This document shows, in pieces, positions 1 through 7,805 of a DNA stretch of 20,308 nucleotides; position 1 is the first letter of the stretch; the number at the start of each line of letters is the position of its first letter. Below the pieces are notes generated by a model. The model had not been told where the DNA came from. It ran no database searches and worked only from the letters and a program-made list of their open reading frames with translations. A program made the position numbers and the translations under genes. The stretch covers positions 1 to 20,308 of the forward strand of contig CAJXXO010000012.1 in NCBI GenBank assembly GCA_913062655.1. The letters run 5' to 3'. The DNA is from an uncultured Bacteroidota bacterium (GTDB taxonomy: Bacteria; Bacteroidota; Bacteroidia; Chitinophagales; S012-47).

Positions 1-168
1 TTCCTCCGCCTGTATCAGCCCTACAATCATGTAGAAGGAGGTGGTTTTCCCAGCACCGTTTGGACCAAGTAGCCCTACGATCTCGCCCTGCTCCACGGCT
101 ACCGATACCTGGTTTACAACTGTACGTTTACGGTAGCGTTTTACCAATCCTTCTGCGCGCAGCTTCAT
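1..168 (-). CDS. lptB: LPS export ABC transporter ATP-binding protein LptB (N-terminal fragment, cut by window edge)
   Basis: Only the first 56 codons are inside the window; the gene runs off the left edge. The start is ATG at 166-168. The visible protein begins MKLRAEGLVKRYRKRTVVNQ and carries a Walker A motif, GPNGAGKT, at residues 35-42, followed by TSFYMIVGLI. This N-terminus and the FYMI(V)GL stretch are typical of LptB, the cytoplasmic ATPase of the LptB2FGC complex that drives lipopolysaccharide from the inner membrane to the outer membrane. The start lies three bases after the stop of the porP/sprF-like gene upstream, so the two are almost certainly co-transcribed. The signature motif, Walker B and H-loop are outside the window. 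Assignment to LptB rather than another ABC ATPase rests on the N-terminal match. Confidence 0.85.
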   Translation of the reverse strand, partial: MKLRAEGLVKRYRKRTVVNQVSVAVEQGEIVGLLGPNGAGKTTSFYMIVGLIQAEE

Positions 169-171
169 GGC

Positions 172-1116
172 TCAAAGTTCTGAAAATGATATGGCAAAGC
201 CCGCTTCGAGAAAGCCGAAGACAATACTAGCCGGCTGAATAAGGCTATTGGTGCGCAAGGGCGTATCATAGGAGACAAAGGCCGTGGTGCCGCCAGCAAG
301 GTCTGCACCGATCCTTGCGATAAAATAATTGATGTTGGAATTGTATTGTATGCCGTTAATGAAGAATACCGACTGTCCGAAGCGACTAACACGGAATCCA
401 CCCCCAATGGTAAACTTGTCCATGACACGGATATCGGTATCCACCTGCAGCGAAACCGTTCGGTCCTGGCCGATCCGCCTGATCTGGAAGCCGGGGATAA
501 CCTCCAACCCCTCCTGGACTTCATAATGATACCGGACTATTCCATACAGGATCTGCCGTATCACGCGTGACTGGCCGATGTCGAGATCATAACGAGGTTG
601 ATTGGCGTTGTGCGCACCGATACCGAACTCCCAGTTGCCGGTGGCCAGTAAAATGCCGGCACTGAGTGCTCCGTAAATATTTACATCTGTGCCAAAAATG
701 CCTCCCCCGGAAGGTACGAGGATAGAGTCGGCTCTTCGTCCAAAACCAATGCCCAGCCCAAGGCGCAGATCGGTGTTCTCATCCAGTTCGGCATTAAAAG
801 CGTATACCCCATTTGCCCCAAAGGTTTCCGAGAAGCCAAATTGCTCCTGCTCGAAGAACACATGAAAGCCAATGCCGTGTGTACCCTCTTCATCCAATGG
901 GGCATTGTAAGCGGCCCAGGCGGAGGTAAAGTCTACATTCGTGAAGCGGGAATAGCTATTGCGGTTCCAGAGATTCACCACCTGATCGCCTTGGAAGCCG
1001 GCATAGGCGGGGTTGACGATAAAAGGGTGCTGATTATACTGGCTGATAAAATTGGTTTGCCCCAGTGCCGGCCAAATGGCGCTCAGCAGCAGTGCCATGC
1101 TCACAAGTAGTCTCAT
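172..1116 (-). CDS. PorP/SprF family type IX secretion system outer-membrane protein
   Basis: A 314-residue protein with an N-terminal signal peptide (about residues 1-19, ending near PALGQ), followed by the family hallmark QYNQHPFIVNPAYAGF and then repeated amphipathic strands of a predicted outer-membrane beta-barrel. PorP/SprF proteins are Bacteroidota-specific. PorP belongs to the type IX secretion/gliding machinery, and many genomes hold several paralogues attached to adhesins or PorE-like partners. No other T9SS core gene (porK, L, M, N) is adjacent, so this is likely a paralogue rather than the core PorP, and I give no symbol. The start ATG at 1114-1116 overlaps the recJ stop by ATGA, suggesting translational coupling, and lptB follows three bases after its stop. 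Confidence 0.85.
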   Translation of the reverse strand: MRLLVSMALLLSAIWPALGQTNFISQYNQHPFIVNPAYAGFQGDQVVNLWNRNSYSRFTNVDFTSAWAAYNAPLDEEGTHGIGFHVFFEQEQFGFSETFGANGVYAFNAELDENTDLRLGLGIGFGRRADSILVPSGGGIFGTDVNIYGALSAGILLATGNWEFGIGAHNANQPRYDLDIGQSRVIRQILYGIVRYHYEVQEGLEVIPGFQIRRIGQDRTVSLQVDTDIRVMDKFTIGGGFRVSRFGQSVFFINGIQYNSNINYFIARIGADLAGGTTAFVSYDTPLRTNSLIQPASIVFGFLEAGFAISFSEL

Positions 1117-2894
1117 CCTTCGGAGGGTTTTATATCCTTCAACTCAAGCTGCAAGTTACGATAGCCGTTGTAGGCATTCTCATCGATGACATAACAAATA
1201 TCCACCGGCCCTTCCGATAAAAGGTCGATTTTGTGGGCTAAGCCCCAACCTATGGCAGGATGCTCAATACGCATACCATCTATGAACGTGCATCGGAGGT
1301 GGCCATTGCCCACCTCTCGCGCATAACCATTGGCGCGCACATGACGAGTCAGAAAAACGGGCCTTCTGTTTTGTGGACCAAAGGGGGCAAAACGGTTTAA
1401 ATTGCGCCAAAATTTACTCTCCGGACCGTATCGCTTGGTAGGTATCCGATCAAAGCCGATCTCCGCCTCGATGGCAATTCTCGGCTGTAAGCTATGGGTG
1501 TCTATGGTGCGGGCAACCACTTGTTCAAAAGCTTTGGCGAACCGTTCCAGGTTTTCCTCCCGCAACTGCATGCCGGCTGCATACTTATGGCCACCAAATG
1601 CTTCCAGATAATCTTTACAGGCAAGAAGGGCTGCGTAGACATTGAACCCATGCACTGAGCGGGCAGATCCCGCCAACAGCCCCTCACTTTTTGTCAACAC
1701 GATGGTGGGCTTGTAAAATTGATCCACCAACCTGGACGCCACGATGCCGATCACGCCCTTCACTGACTTGCCAAATGCACTCCACGCTTCATTGTAAATG
1801 ACAATGGAACGTTTGTCGTCAAAGTCTGGCTCCTCTTGTAGCTGCTTGATGGCCGCATCGGTGATATCAAGGTCCAATTGCCTGCGATCATCATTGTGCA
1901 TCCGCAGCAGGTTGGCTTGTTGCTCTACGGCCTCTGTTGCATGGCCAAGCAACAATTCTACCGCATGCCTGGCACTCTCCATCCTGCCGGCAGCATTGAT
2001 CCGAGGGCCTATCTTGAACACAAGATCACTCACTGTCAGGGGGCGCTGTTCCCGTTTCTGATGATTACCGCTTGCTTGCGTATCGGCCAGCAAGGCGGCC
2101 ACACCTGGCAGCGGTTTGCGTTGTATCTTTTCCAGCCCCAGTGCCGTGAGCACCCGGTTCTCTCCCAGCATAGGTACAATATCACAAGCAGCGCTTATGG
2201 CTACCAGGTCCAGCCATTGCCACAGTTCCTGATCGTCCCATCCCAACTGTTCCCCCAGGGCTTGCAGCAATTTGTAGCCTATTCCACACCCACTCAGCTC
2301 CTTGAAAGGATATGGGCACTGGGATTGCTTTGGATCTAAAATGGCGTAGGCAGGGGGCAAGGTATCTCCCGGCAGGTGATGATCACAAACGATCACATCC
2401 AGCCCCAAATCGTTAGCCTTTGCGATAGCCCCATGTGCTTTAATACCGCAATCCAGGGCGATCACCAGTTGACAATTATTATCCCTGGCGTATTCCATCC
2501 CGGTGATCGAAATGCCGTATCCTTCCTTGTAGCGATCTGGAATATAGTAGTCGATATTATCATGATGCTTTGACAGCACACCATACACCAGCGATACTGC
2601 TGTTGTACCATCCACATCGTAATCACCATAAATAAGAATGCGCTCACCTGCTTGCATGGCCCGCAGCAGTCGGTCGATAGCCTTGGGCATATCTTTCATC
2701 AACATAGGGTCGTGTAACTGATCGAAGTCAGGGTTTAGGAATGCCTTGGCTTCATTAAAGTCAGTGATACCACGATTGACAAACATGCGCGCAAAAAGAT
2801 CATCAGCGGTGCCTAGTGCCTGCTGCAGAGAGCGCACGGTAGTGGGATCAGGGGAGATGATGTCCCAGACTTTTTCGAGATGCGTCCGAACCAT
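1113..2894 (-). CDS. recJ: Single-stranded-DNA-specific exonuclease RecJ
   Basis: A 593-residue DHH-family 5'-3' single-strand exonuclease used in recombination, mismatch and base-excision repair. Visible motifs in order: DYDVDG (91-96, motif I), ALDCGI (146-151), CDHH (170-173, the DHH metal site), the GCGIGYK segment (202-208), GPRINAAGRM (296-305), SARSVHGFN (410-418) and GGHKYAAG (434-441) of the DHHA1 domain. An OB-like C-terminal region follows. Length is normal for the Bacteroidota type. The usual WHxGVIGIVASR segment is altered: residues 371-387 read WSAFGKSVKGVIGIVAS, about six residues longer and without the His after Trp. A weak promoter-like pair (TTG at 2927-2929, TATTTTAG at 2899-2906, complement strand) precedes the start. 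The gene follows the DUF4294 gene by 36 bp. Confidence 0.95.
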   Translation of the reverse strand: MVRTHLEKVWDIISPDPTTVRSLQQALGTADDLFARMFVNRGITDFNEAKAFLNPDFDQLHDPMLMKDMPKAIDRLLRAMQAGERILIYGDYDVDGTTAVSLVYGVLSKHHDNIDYYIPDRYKEGYGISITGMEYARDNNCQLVIALDCGIKAHGAIAKANDLGLDVIVCDHHLPGDTLPPAYAILDPKQSQCPYPFKELSGCGIGYKLLQALGEQLGWDDQELWQWLDLVAISAACDIVPMLGENRVLTALGLEKIQRKPLPGVAALLADTQASGNHQKREQRPLTVSDLVFKIGPRINAAGRMESARHAVELLLGHATEAVEQQANLLRMHNDDRRQLDLDITDAAIKQLQEEPDFDDKRSIVIYNEAWSAFGKSVKGVIGIVASRLVDQFYKPTIVLTKSEGLLAGSARSVHGFNVYAALLACKDYLEAFGGHKYAAGMQLREENLERFAKAFEQVVARTIDTHSLQPRIAIEAEIGFDRIPTKRYGPESKFWRNLNRFAPFGPQNRRPVFLTRHVRANGYAREVGNGHLRCTFIDGMRIEHPAIGWGLAHKIDLLSEGPVDICYVIDENAYNGYRNLQLELKDIKPSEG

Positions 2895-2930
2895 CTAACT
2901 AAAATACAGGGAAATCCATTAGTAGCCAAT

Positions 2931-3500
2931 TCAATCGGCAGGCGCCTCCATGGCCGATAGTATCTCTTCCAGGTAAGGCTCTTTTTCCGGATCATAGCCT
3001 TCCTTAAGGCTATAGCCGTGAAGCTTAGCCACACCTTGCCAAAACAGGGCATCATCCAGGCCACGATACGCTTTGATCAGGTCATAAAAGGGCTGACCCG
3101 TCTCCCGCTCAATGATCTTCACCATGATGCGGCCCTCTTCCACGTACATTTGCTTCAGGGGCTCTTTGTAGGTGTTCTTCAATTGTTTGTAGGTCTGGCG
3201 TAGATACCGCTTTTCTTGTCTACGCTTATCGAAACTGCCCAGTGTGTCTTCCGTGGCTTTGAGCAAGGTGATTGCCTGTCGGGCATAGGGCAAAATGCGA
3301 TTCACATAGTAGCGGGTGCGCCAGAATTCGCGGTAGTCTTCGCGGGAACTGTAGCGCTCTTTTTCCACGAGAATAAAGGGGTCCAGGTGCACCACAGAGT
3401 GTCGATAGAGGGTATCAGTATAAGCGGTAACACTATCCCAGGAGGCCGTCTGCCCCAAGGCTGATAAAGGGAAAAGTACAAGCAGCAATACACCTCGCAT
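2931..3500 (-). CDS. DUF4294 family protein, probably exported
   Basis: A 189-residue protein with a hydrophobic N-terminal signal sequence (about residues 1-16, ending LSALGQ), followed by a largely helical, charged body. The run FWRTRYYVNRILPYARQA and the GQPFYDLIKAYRGLDDALFW segment resemble the DUF4294 family found in Bacteroidota, whose function is unknown. The family name is from recognition, not from a search. It lies between kmo (36 bp upstream) and recJ (36 bp downstream), all on the minus strand. A GC-rich 5-bp hairpin sits in the kmo side of the gap, so this gene may begin a transcription unit separate from the kynurenine genes. No enzyme motif is visible. Confidence 0.75.
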   Translation of the reverse strand: MRGVLLLVLFPLSALGQTASWDSVTAYTDTLYRHSVVHLDPFILVEKERYSSREDYREFWRTRYYVNRILPYARQAITLLKATEDTLGSFDKRRQEKRYLRQTYKQLKNTYKEPLKQMYVEEGRIMVKIIERETGQPFYDLIKAYRGLDDALFWQGVAKLHGYSLKEGYDPEKEPYLEEILSAMEAPAD

Positions 3501-3510
3501 ACTTACTGTA

Positions 3511-3525
3511 ACCCCAAACCGGGGT
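3511..3525. repeat. Short GC-rich inverted repeat between kmo and the DUF4294 gene
   Basis: The sequence ACCCC-AAACC-GGGGT forms a 5-bp stem with a 5-base loop in the 36-bp gap between the kmo stop and the DUF4294 start. No run of T follows it on either strand, so it is not a classical intrinsic terminator. It could act as a weak attenuator or be chance. Confidence 0.3.
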
Positions 3526-3536
3526 GAAAAATTGCA

Positions 3537-4874
3537 TTAATTACGATAGGTGCGCCAGGCTTCTGCCACCTGATCGGCTACAGCGCTATCCGGCTCTTTC
3601 TCCATATCCAACTTAGGCAGAATACGCGTAAAGAAAGCCTCTTGCTCTTTACCGGCCGCCAACGCTTTTTCGTAAGGGATATGACTAAAGGTCACCTGCG
3701 TATACTGCGGAATGAAATCCTCCGGGTATTTTTCGTGCAATACTTTCTCTAGCTTCTTCCGATACAAAAAGGAAGGGTCATCCACCCGATCGCGCATCTC
3801 AACGAAATTTTGCAAGGCCAGATCGGCAATGGCATCGGCTGATGGCTTGCGACTTTCCTGGTAGGCATCCAAAACGGCCGGCCAGTCATCGCCATGTTGT
3901 ACCATGCATTGGTGCAAGACATCACAATCTTCAAAGCCGCTGTTCATACCCTGACCATAAAAGGGCACGATAGCGTGGGAGGCATCTCCGATCAGGGCAA
4001 TGGAATCGTGCTTCACCCAGGGATAACAACGTACGGTCACCAAGCTGGAGGTGGGATTGGAAAAATAGTCTTCTTCCAAATCGGGCATGAGCGGAATAGC
4101 ATCAGCAAAATAGGCTTCAAAGTACCGCATCAAGGAGGCCCTATCCGTTACCTGATCAAAGCCACCTGTACCTTCGAAGGGTGCAAACAAGGTGCAAGTG
4201 AAGCTACCGTCAAGGTTCGGTAGTGCGATTAACATGAAATCGTGCCTTGGCCAGATGTGTAAAGCATTCTTTTCAATCTGCCACCCACCCCCGGTGGCAG
4301 CGGGTATGCTCAGCTCTTTGTAGCCATGCGGCAAATACATTTGCTGGTAGTCAAATCGATCGGTCTTCATCATGCTTAGCCGAACCCGGCTAAATGCGCC
4401 ATCTGCACCAAAAAGCAGGTCGGGGTGTACCTGCTGCCCACCAGACAAATGGGCGACACCGCTATCCAGGTCTACTTCATCGCATCCATTTTCGAAAACC
4501 AACTCCACGCCATGCTGCTCAGCATAATCCATCAGCACCTGGTTCAGTCCGCCACGAGAGACGGAGTAGATAGCCTGATCTTCTTTACCGTACGGTTGAT
4601 AGCTGGTAGAACCATCTTCATGATGGATCATGCGTCCATACATGGGAATACCCATGTCGCGCACCGGCTTATCCGCGCCCACTTTGGCCAGGGCTTTCCA
4701 GCCCCGGTCACTCAGTGCCAGGTTAATACTACGCCCTCCGCCTATATTAGCCTGTCGCATATCCGGTCTGCGTTCATACACGGTCACTTTGTGACCTTCC
4801 TTTGCGAGGTAGACGGATAATAGAGAACCGACCAGGCCGGCTCCCATTACTGCGATTTCTTTTTGTTGTGCCAT
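3537..4874 (-). CDS. kmo: Kynurenine 3-monooxygenase (FAD-dependent)
   Basis: A 445-residue class A flavoprotein hydroxylase converting L-kynurenine to 3-hydroxykynurenine with NADPH and O2. The FAD-binding GAGLVGS motif is at 11-17, the acidic end of the second strand is ERRPD (34-38), the GADGAFSRVR segment is at 156-165, and the GDASHAIVPFYGQGMNSGFED flavin motif begins at 296. GGRSINLALSDRG (46-58) and HIWPR (206-210) are typical of KMO rather than other flavin hydroxylases. Length matches the family. The start ATG at 4872-4874 follows the kynU stop after three bases, so it is in the same operon. The C-terminal membrane anchor of mitochondrial KMO is not evident, as expected for a bacterial enzyme. 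Confidence 0.95.
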   Translation of the reverse strand: MAQQKEIAVMGAGLVGSLLSVYLAKEGHKVTVYERRPDMRQANIGGGRSINLALSDRGWKALAKVGADKPVRDMGIPMYGRMIHHEDGSTSYQPYGKEDQAIYSVSRGGLNQVLMDYAEQHGVELVFENGCDEVDLDSGVAHLSGGQQVHPDLLFGADGAFSRVRLSMMKTDRFDYQQMYLPHGYKELSIPAATGGGWQIEKNALHIWPRHDFMLIALPNLDGSFTCTLFAPFEGTGGFDQVTDRASLMRYFEAYFADAIPLMPDLEEDYFSNPTSSLVTVRCYPWVKHDSIALIGDASHAIVPFYGQGMNSGFEDCDVLHQCMVQHGDDWPAVLDAYQESRKPSADAIADLALQNFVEMRDRVDDPSFLYRKKLEKVLHEKYPEDFIPQYTQVTFSHIPYEKALAAGKEQEAFFTRILPKLDMEKEPDSAVADQVAEAWRTYRN

Positions 4875-4877
4875 GAT

Positions 4878-6140
4878 TTAGCCTTTCAGTAATTCCGCAA
4901 AACGGAATGCATCTTCAAATCGGTTGTACAGGGGTACCGGAGCCACCCGAATCACGTTTGGATGGCGCCAATCGGCTACTACCCCCTGCGACTCGAGTCG
5001 CTGGAACAGTGCTTCCCCGTCCTCACCCGTCAGAATGGACAATTGGCAGCCGCGTTGGTTCGGATCAGCAGGCGTAATGAGCTGTAGCCCCAAATCATAC
5101 GTATCATTCACATGGTGGAGGCAAAACTCCAAAAAGCCCGTTAGAGCAATGCTCTTTTCCCGAAGCTTATCCATTCCTACCTCACTGAAAATATCCAGTG
5201 AAGCTTTGTGTGCCACCATATTGAAAACCGGGGCATTGCTATTCTGCCAGGCGGCAGCCCCCTCCATGGGCACAAACCCTTTCTCCATCTTGAAGCGCGT
5301 ATCTTCCTTGTAGCCCCACCAACCATTAAATCGTGGAATATTGGGATCGTGCAAGTGTTTATCATGGATAAAGACGCCACCTACCGACCCGGGACCCGAG
5401 TTGAGATACTTGTAGGTACACCATGCAGCAAAGTCGACCTCCCAATCGTGTAGTTGAAGAGGTACATTGCCAGCAGCATGGGCACAGTCAAAGCCTACCA
5501 TAGCACCTACCTTGTGCCCAGCCTCGGTGATGGACGGCAAGTCAAAAAACTGACCGGTATAGTAGTTTACGCCACCGATCATGATCAGTGCCAGACTATC
5601 GCCTGCCTCCTCAATGGCGGCCAGGATATCCTCGGTGCGCAGGGTATGCTCACCAGCTCTTGGCATCAACTCAATCAGTCCGTCCTTGGGGGCAAAGCCG
5701 TGGTATTGCAGTTGGCTTTCAACGGCATAGTGGTCACTGGGAAACAGATGCCCTTCAACCATAATCTTATACCGCTGTGGTGTTGGCCGGTAAAAAGAAA
5801 CCATAAGCAGGTGCAAATTCACCGTAAGCGTATTCATAACGACTACCTCTTGCGGCAAAGCACCGACAATGGCAGCCGCTTGCTCGCTAAAACGCTTGTG
5901 GTAATGCATCCAGGGATGCGCTGCTTTGAAATGGCCTTCCACCCCGAGCTCCGCCCAGTCCTTCAACTCTTGGTCGATATGCGCACGTACCGTCTTAGGT
6001 TGCAACCCCAGCGAGTTGCCGGTGAAATAAAGTACATCTTCGCCCTTGTGCCGGGGGAAATGAAACCGTTCACGATACGCCCGCAGGGGGTCTTGGGTAT
6101 CGCGTTCCTGTGCATAGGCCAGGCTATAGTTCATCGTCAT
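4878..6140 (-). CDS. kynU: Kynureninase (PLP-dependent)
   Basis: A 420-residue fold-type I PLP enzyme cleaving 3-hydroxykynurenine to 3-hydroxyanthranilate and alanine. Evidence: YFTGNSLGLQPK (38-49), GFDCAHAAGN (216-225) with the PLP-contacting Asp218 and His221, and the Schiff-base Lys in WCTYKYLNSGPG (Lys244). WGYKEDTRF and PGCQLS-like segments follow. Length agrees with bacterial and animal enzymes. The start ATG at 6138-6140 overlaps the ACMSD stop as TAATG; a second in-frame ATG lies two codons later. The kmo gene follows after three bases. The ring-hydroxylated substrate is inferred from the operon, not from residues. Confidence 0.96.
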   Translation of the reverse strand: MTMNYSLAYAQERDTQDPLRAYRERFHFPRHKGEDVLYFTGNSLGLQPKTVRAHIDQELKDWAELGVEGHFKAAHPWMHYHKRFSEQAAAIVGALPQEVVVMNTLTVNLHLLMVSFYRPTPQRYKIMVEGHLFPSDHYAVESQLQYHGFAPKDGLIELMPRAGEHTLRTEDILAAIEEAGDSLALIMIGGVNYYTGQFFDLPSITEAGHKVGAMVGFDCAHAAGNVPLQLHDWEVDFAAWCTYKYLNSGPGSVGGVFIHDKHLHDPNIPRFNGWWGYKEDTRFKMEKGFVPMEGAAAWQNSNAPVFNMVAHKASLDIFSEVGMDKLREKSIALTGFLEFCLHHVNDTYDLGLQLITPADPNQRGCQLSILTGEDGEALFQRLESQGVVADWRHPNVIRVAPVPLYNRFEDAFRFAELLKG

Positions 6141-7150
6141 TATTCAAATTGTGCTTTATCCAATTGCATCCACTCCAGTGCTGCACCATGCAGCAACTGT
6201 GCCTGCGTATTTTTATCCAGACCTGCTGTTCTGATCAGTTTTCCCGGCTCCAGCTCACCCAGAGGAAAGGGATAGTCGGTACCCAACGCAACGCGATTGG
6301 CGCCCATGAGTTTGACAATGTAATGGAGCATATCATGGCTATGCACCAAAGAGTCGAGCCAAAACTTGCCGAGATACGCCATAGGCGGCACATTATTGTC
6401 CACCGCACAGAGATCGGGTCGCACATCAAAGCCATGTTGAATGCGGCCAATGGTGGCCGGAAAGCTGCCTCCGCCATGCGCAAATGCCACCCTTAGCCTG
6501 GGAAGTTTTTCAAAAATCCCGGAAAAGATCATGGAGCAAATTGCCAGAGAGGTCTCCGCAGGCATACCCACCAGCCATGGCAACCAGTATTGCTCCATAT
6601 TTTCCTTACCCATCATATCCCAAGGGTGCACAAACAGGGCTGCCCCCAGCTCTTCTGCCGCCTGAAAAACGGGAAACAAATTCTCATCGCTAAGATTCCA
6701 CTCATTGATGTGGCTCCCTATCTCCACGCCCACGAGTCCGATTTCCATGCAGCGTTCCAATTCTTTGATCGCCAAATCCGGAGCTTGCATGGGCAAGGTG
6801 CCCAACCCTATGAATCGCTTCGGATATTTTTCTACTATGCCGGCAATGTGATCGTTGAGAAACTGGCTCAGCGCCAGCGTATCGTACGGTTTGGCCCAAT
6901 AACTGAAAAGCACCGGAATGGTGCTGAGCACCTGTACATCCACCCGCTGCGTATCGCACTCCTTAGCTCTGACAGCGGGATCCCAGCAGTTGGCCTGTAT
7001 CTCCCGGAAAAATTTATCATCCTTCATCATCCGGGCACAGCCGGCCTTATGATGATCGAGATGGATGAAGCCCCCATAGCCAAACTTATCTGCCCAACGG
7101 GGCATGTGTTCCGGCATAATGTGGGTATGAATATCGATGGATAGGCACAT
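6140..7150 (-). CDS. nbaD: 2-Amino-3-carboxymuconate-6-semialdehyde decarboxylase (ACMSD)
   Basis: An amidohydrolase-fold, Zn-dependent decarboxylase turning ACMS into 2-aminomuconate semialdehyde, the step that keeps ACMS from cyclising to quinolinate. Counted from the ATG at 7148-7150 (336 residues), the metal ligands are H8 and H10 (DIHTHIMPEH), H175 (FVHPWDM), H225 (FAHGGGSFP) and D292 (LGTDYPFP). These lie one to three positions from H9, H11, H177, H228 and D294 of the Pseudomonas fluorescens enzyme, which supports this ATG. The frame is open nine codons further to a TTG at 7175-7177, but that would place the 20-bp palindrome inside the gene. The stop overlaps the kynU start (TAATG). HAAO lies 39 bp upstream. 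Confidence 0.94.
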   Translation of the reverse strand: MCLSIDIHTHIMPEHMPRWADKFGYGGFIHLDHHKAGCARMMKDDKFFREIQANCWDPAVRAKECDTQRVDVQVLSTIPVLFSYWAKPYDTLALSQFLNDHIAGIVEKYPKRFIGLGTLPMQAPDLAIKELERCMEIGLVGVEIGSHINEWNLSDENLFPVFQAAEELGAALFVHPWDMMGKENMEQYWLPWLVGMPAETSLAICSMIFSGIFEKLPRLRVAFAHGGGSFPATIGRIQHGFDVRPDLCAVDNNVPPMAYLGKFWLDSLVHSHDMLHYIVKLMGANRVALGTDYPFPLGELEPGKLIRTAGLDKNTQAQLLHGAALEWMQLDKAQFE

Positions 7151-7170
7151 ATCCTGTAAAGTTACAGGAT
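7151..7170. promoter_or_regulatory. Perfect 20-bp inverted repeat abutting the ACMSD start: candidate operator
   Basis: ATCCTGTAA-AG-TTACAGGAT has perfect 9-bp arms around a 2-bp centre and ends directly before the ACMSD ATG (7148-7150). Read on the minus strand it also contains TAACTTTA, one base off the Bacteroidota -7 element TAnnTTTG. Related sequences occur at the SDR start (7786-7805) and upstream of the TDO gene (12460-12479), each matching at 16 of 20 positions. It fits a dimeric repressor or activator site. No regulator gene is in the window, and the role is inferred. Confidence 0.5.
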
Positions 7171-7189
7171 TGCCCAAAGAGGTAAAGCA

Positions 7190-7723
7190 CTAGTCCACAA
7201 AACGCTCGTCCACTTCCATCACATAGCCACAATTGTCGCAAGTGCGCAAGGTCTCCGAGCCATAAAATGCCTTGAATCGTGGCAGAAAGTCTTTCTCAAT
7301 ATTGGTCAGCGGAAAATAGGTCTCATGCAACTTGTGGTTACAATTGTCACAGAACCACATTAATCCATCCTTGTAGTCCGTTCCAATGCGTACACGCTCT
7401 ATGACCAACCCTATGGAATTTGCTTTACGCATGGGTGAATGGGGTACTTTTGCAGGCAATAGGAACATATCTCCCGGCCCCAGGTGTATGTCGCGAGGCT
7501 GCCCCTCCTCCTGAATACGGACCGTGATTTCCCCCTCGAGTTGATAAAACAACTCTTCCGTCTCATTGTAATGGTAATCCTTCCGCGCATTGGGGCCCGC
7601 TACCACCATGACAATGTAGTCTTCTCCTTCTGGATATAAATTTTTGTTGCCCACCGGGGGCTTTAGCTTATCTCGGTTTTCGGACAGCCATTGATCCAGA
7701 TTAAATGGTGCTGCAATTGCCAT
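7190..7723 (-). CDS. nbaC: 3-Hydroxyanthranilate 3,4-dioxygenase (HAAO)
   Basis: A cupin, Fe(II)-dependent extradiol dioxygenase opening 3-hydroxyanthranilate to ACMS. Counted from the ATG at 7721-7723 (177 residues), the iron ligands are H51, E57 and H95, the substrate arginines R47 and R99. The C-terminal rubredoxin-like iron site is C125/C128 and C162/C165 (two CDNC pairs). These match the numbering known for the Cupriavidus metallidurans enzyme, so I choose this ATG over the longer frame starting at TTG 7757-7759, which adds 12 residues. The promoter-like pair just upstream would also start transcription downstream of that TTG. It is the first gene of the leftward kynurenine operon and diverges from the SDR gene. 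ACMSD follows after 39 bp. Confidence 0.96.
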   Translation of the reverse strand: MAIAAPFNLDQWLSENRDKLKPPVGNKNLYPEGEDYIVMVVAGPNARKDYHYNETEELFYQLEGEITVRIQEEGQPRDIHLGPGDMFLLPAKVPHSPMRKANSIGLVIERVRIGTDYKDGLMWFCDNCNHKLHETYFPLTNIEKDFLPRFKAFYGSETLRTCDNCGYVMEVDERFVD

Positions 7724-7739
7724 AGACCTGTTTTTCTCC

Positions 7740-7770
7740 CAAAATAACGGATTTGGCAAACATGGCCCAA
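7740..7770 (-). promoter_or_regulatory. Putative Bacteroidota-type promoter for the leftward kynurenine operon, with overlapping inverted repeats
   Basis: On the minus strand TTG (complement of 7768-7770) is followed after 20 bases by TTATTTTG (complement of 7740-7747), close to the -33 TTG / -7 TAnnTTTG pattern. Transcription would begin about a dozen bases before the HAAO ATG at 7723. Two small inverted repeats overlap the -33 end: ATGGC-N5-GCCAT (7762-7776) and TGGCA-N12-TGCCA (7754-7775). They could be an operator, though 5-bp arms are weak evidence. Confidence 0.45.
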
Positions 7771-7785
7771 TGCCATACCGCCTAC

Positions 7786-7805
7786 ATCTTGTAACTTTAA
7801 ATCAT
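7786..7805. promoter_or_regulatory. Imperfect copy of the kynurenine palindrome at the SDR start
   Basis: ATCTTGTAACTTTAAATCAT matches the 20-bp palindrome at 7151-7170 (read in the orientation ATCCTGTAACTTTACAGGAT) at 16 of 20 positions, with the left arm nearly intact and the right arm degraded. It overlaps the SDR ATG (7804-7806) and includes TAACTTTA, which could serve as a -7 element. If so, the SDR-AMSDH-CDF-RidA message would be almost leaderless. No clear TTG lies at the -33 distance on the plus strand. Confidence 0.4.

Noticed and set aside
5454..6275. 273-codon plus-strand open frame
   Set aside because: It lies opposite kynU and the end of ACMSD, whose catalytic motifs are intact. 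Its translation has no recognisable motif and its length is a by-product of the minus-strand codon bias.
6590..7144. 184-codon plus-strand open frame
   Set aside because: It is entirely opposite ACMSD, with no motif or start signal.
7151..7177. TTG start at 7175-7177 for ACMSD
   Set aside because: It adds nine residues and moves the metal ligands further from known numbering. The ATG at 7148-7150 gives a normal length.
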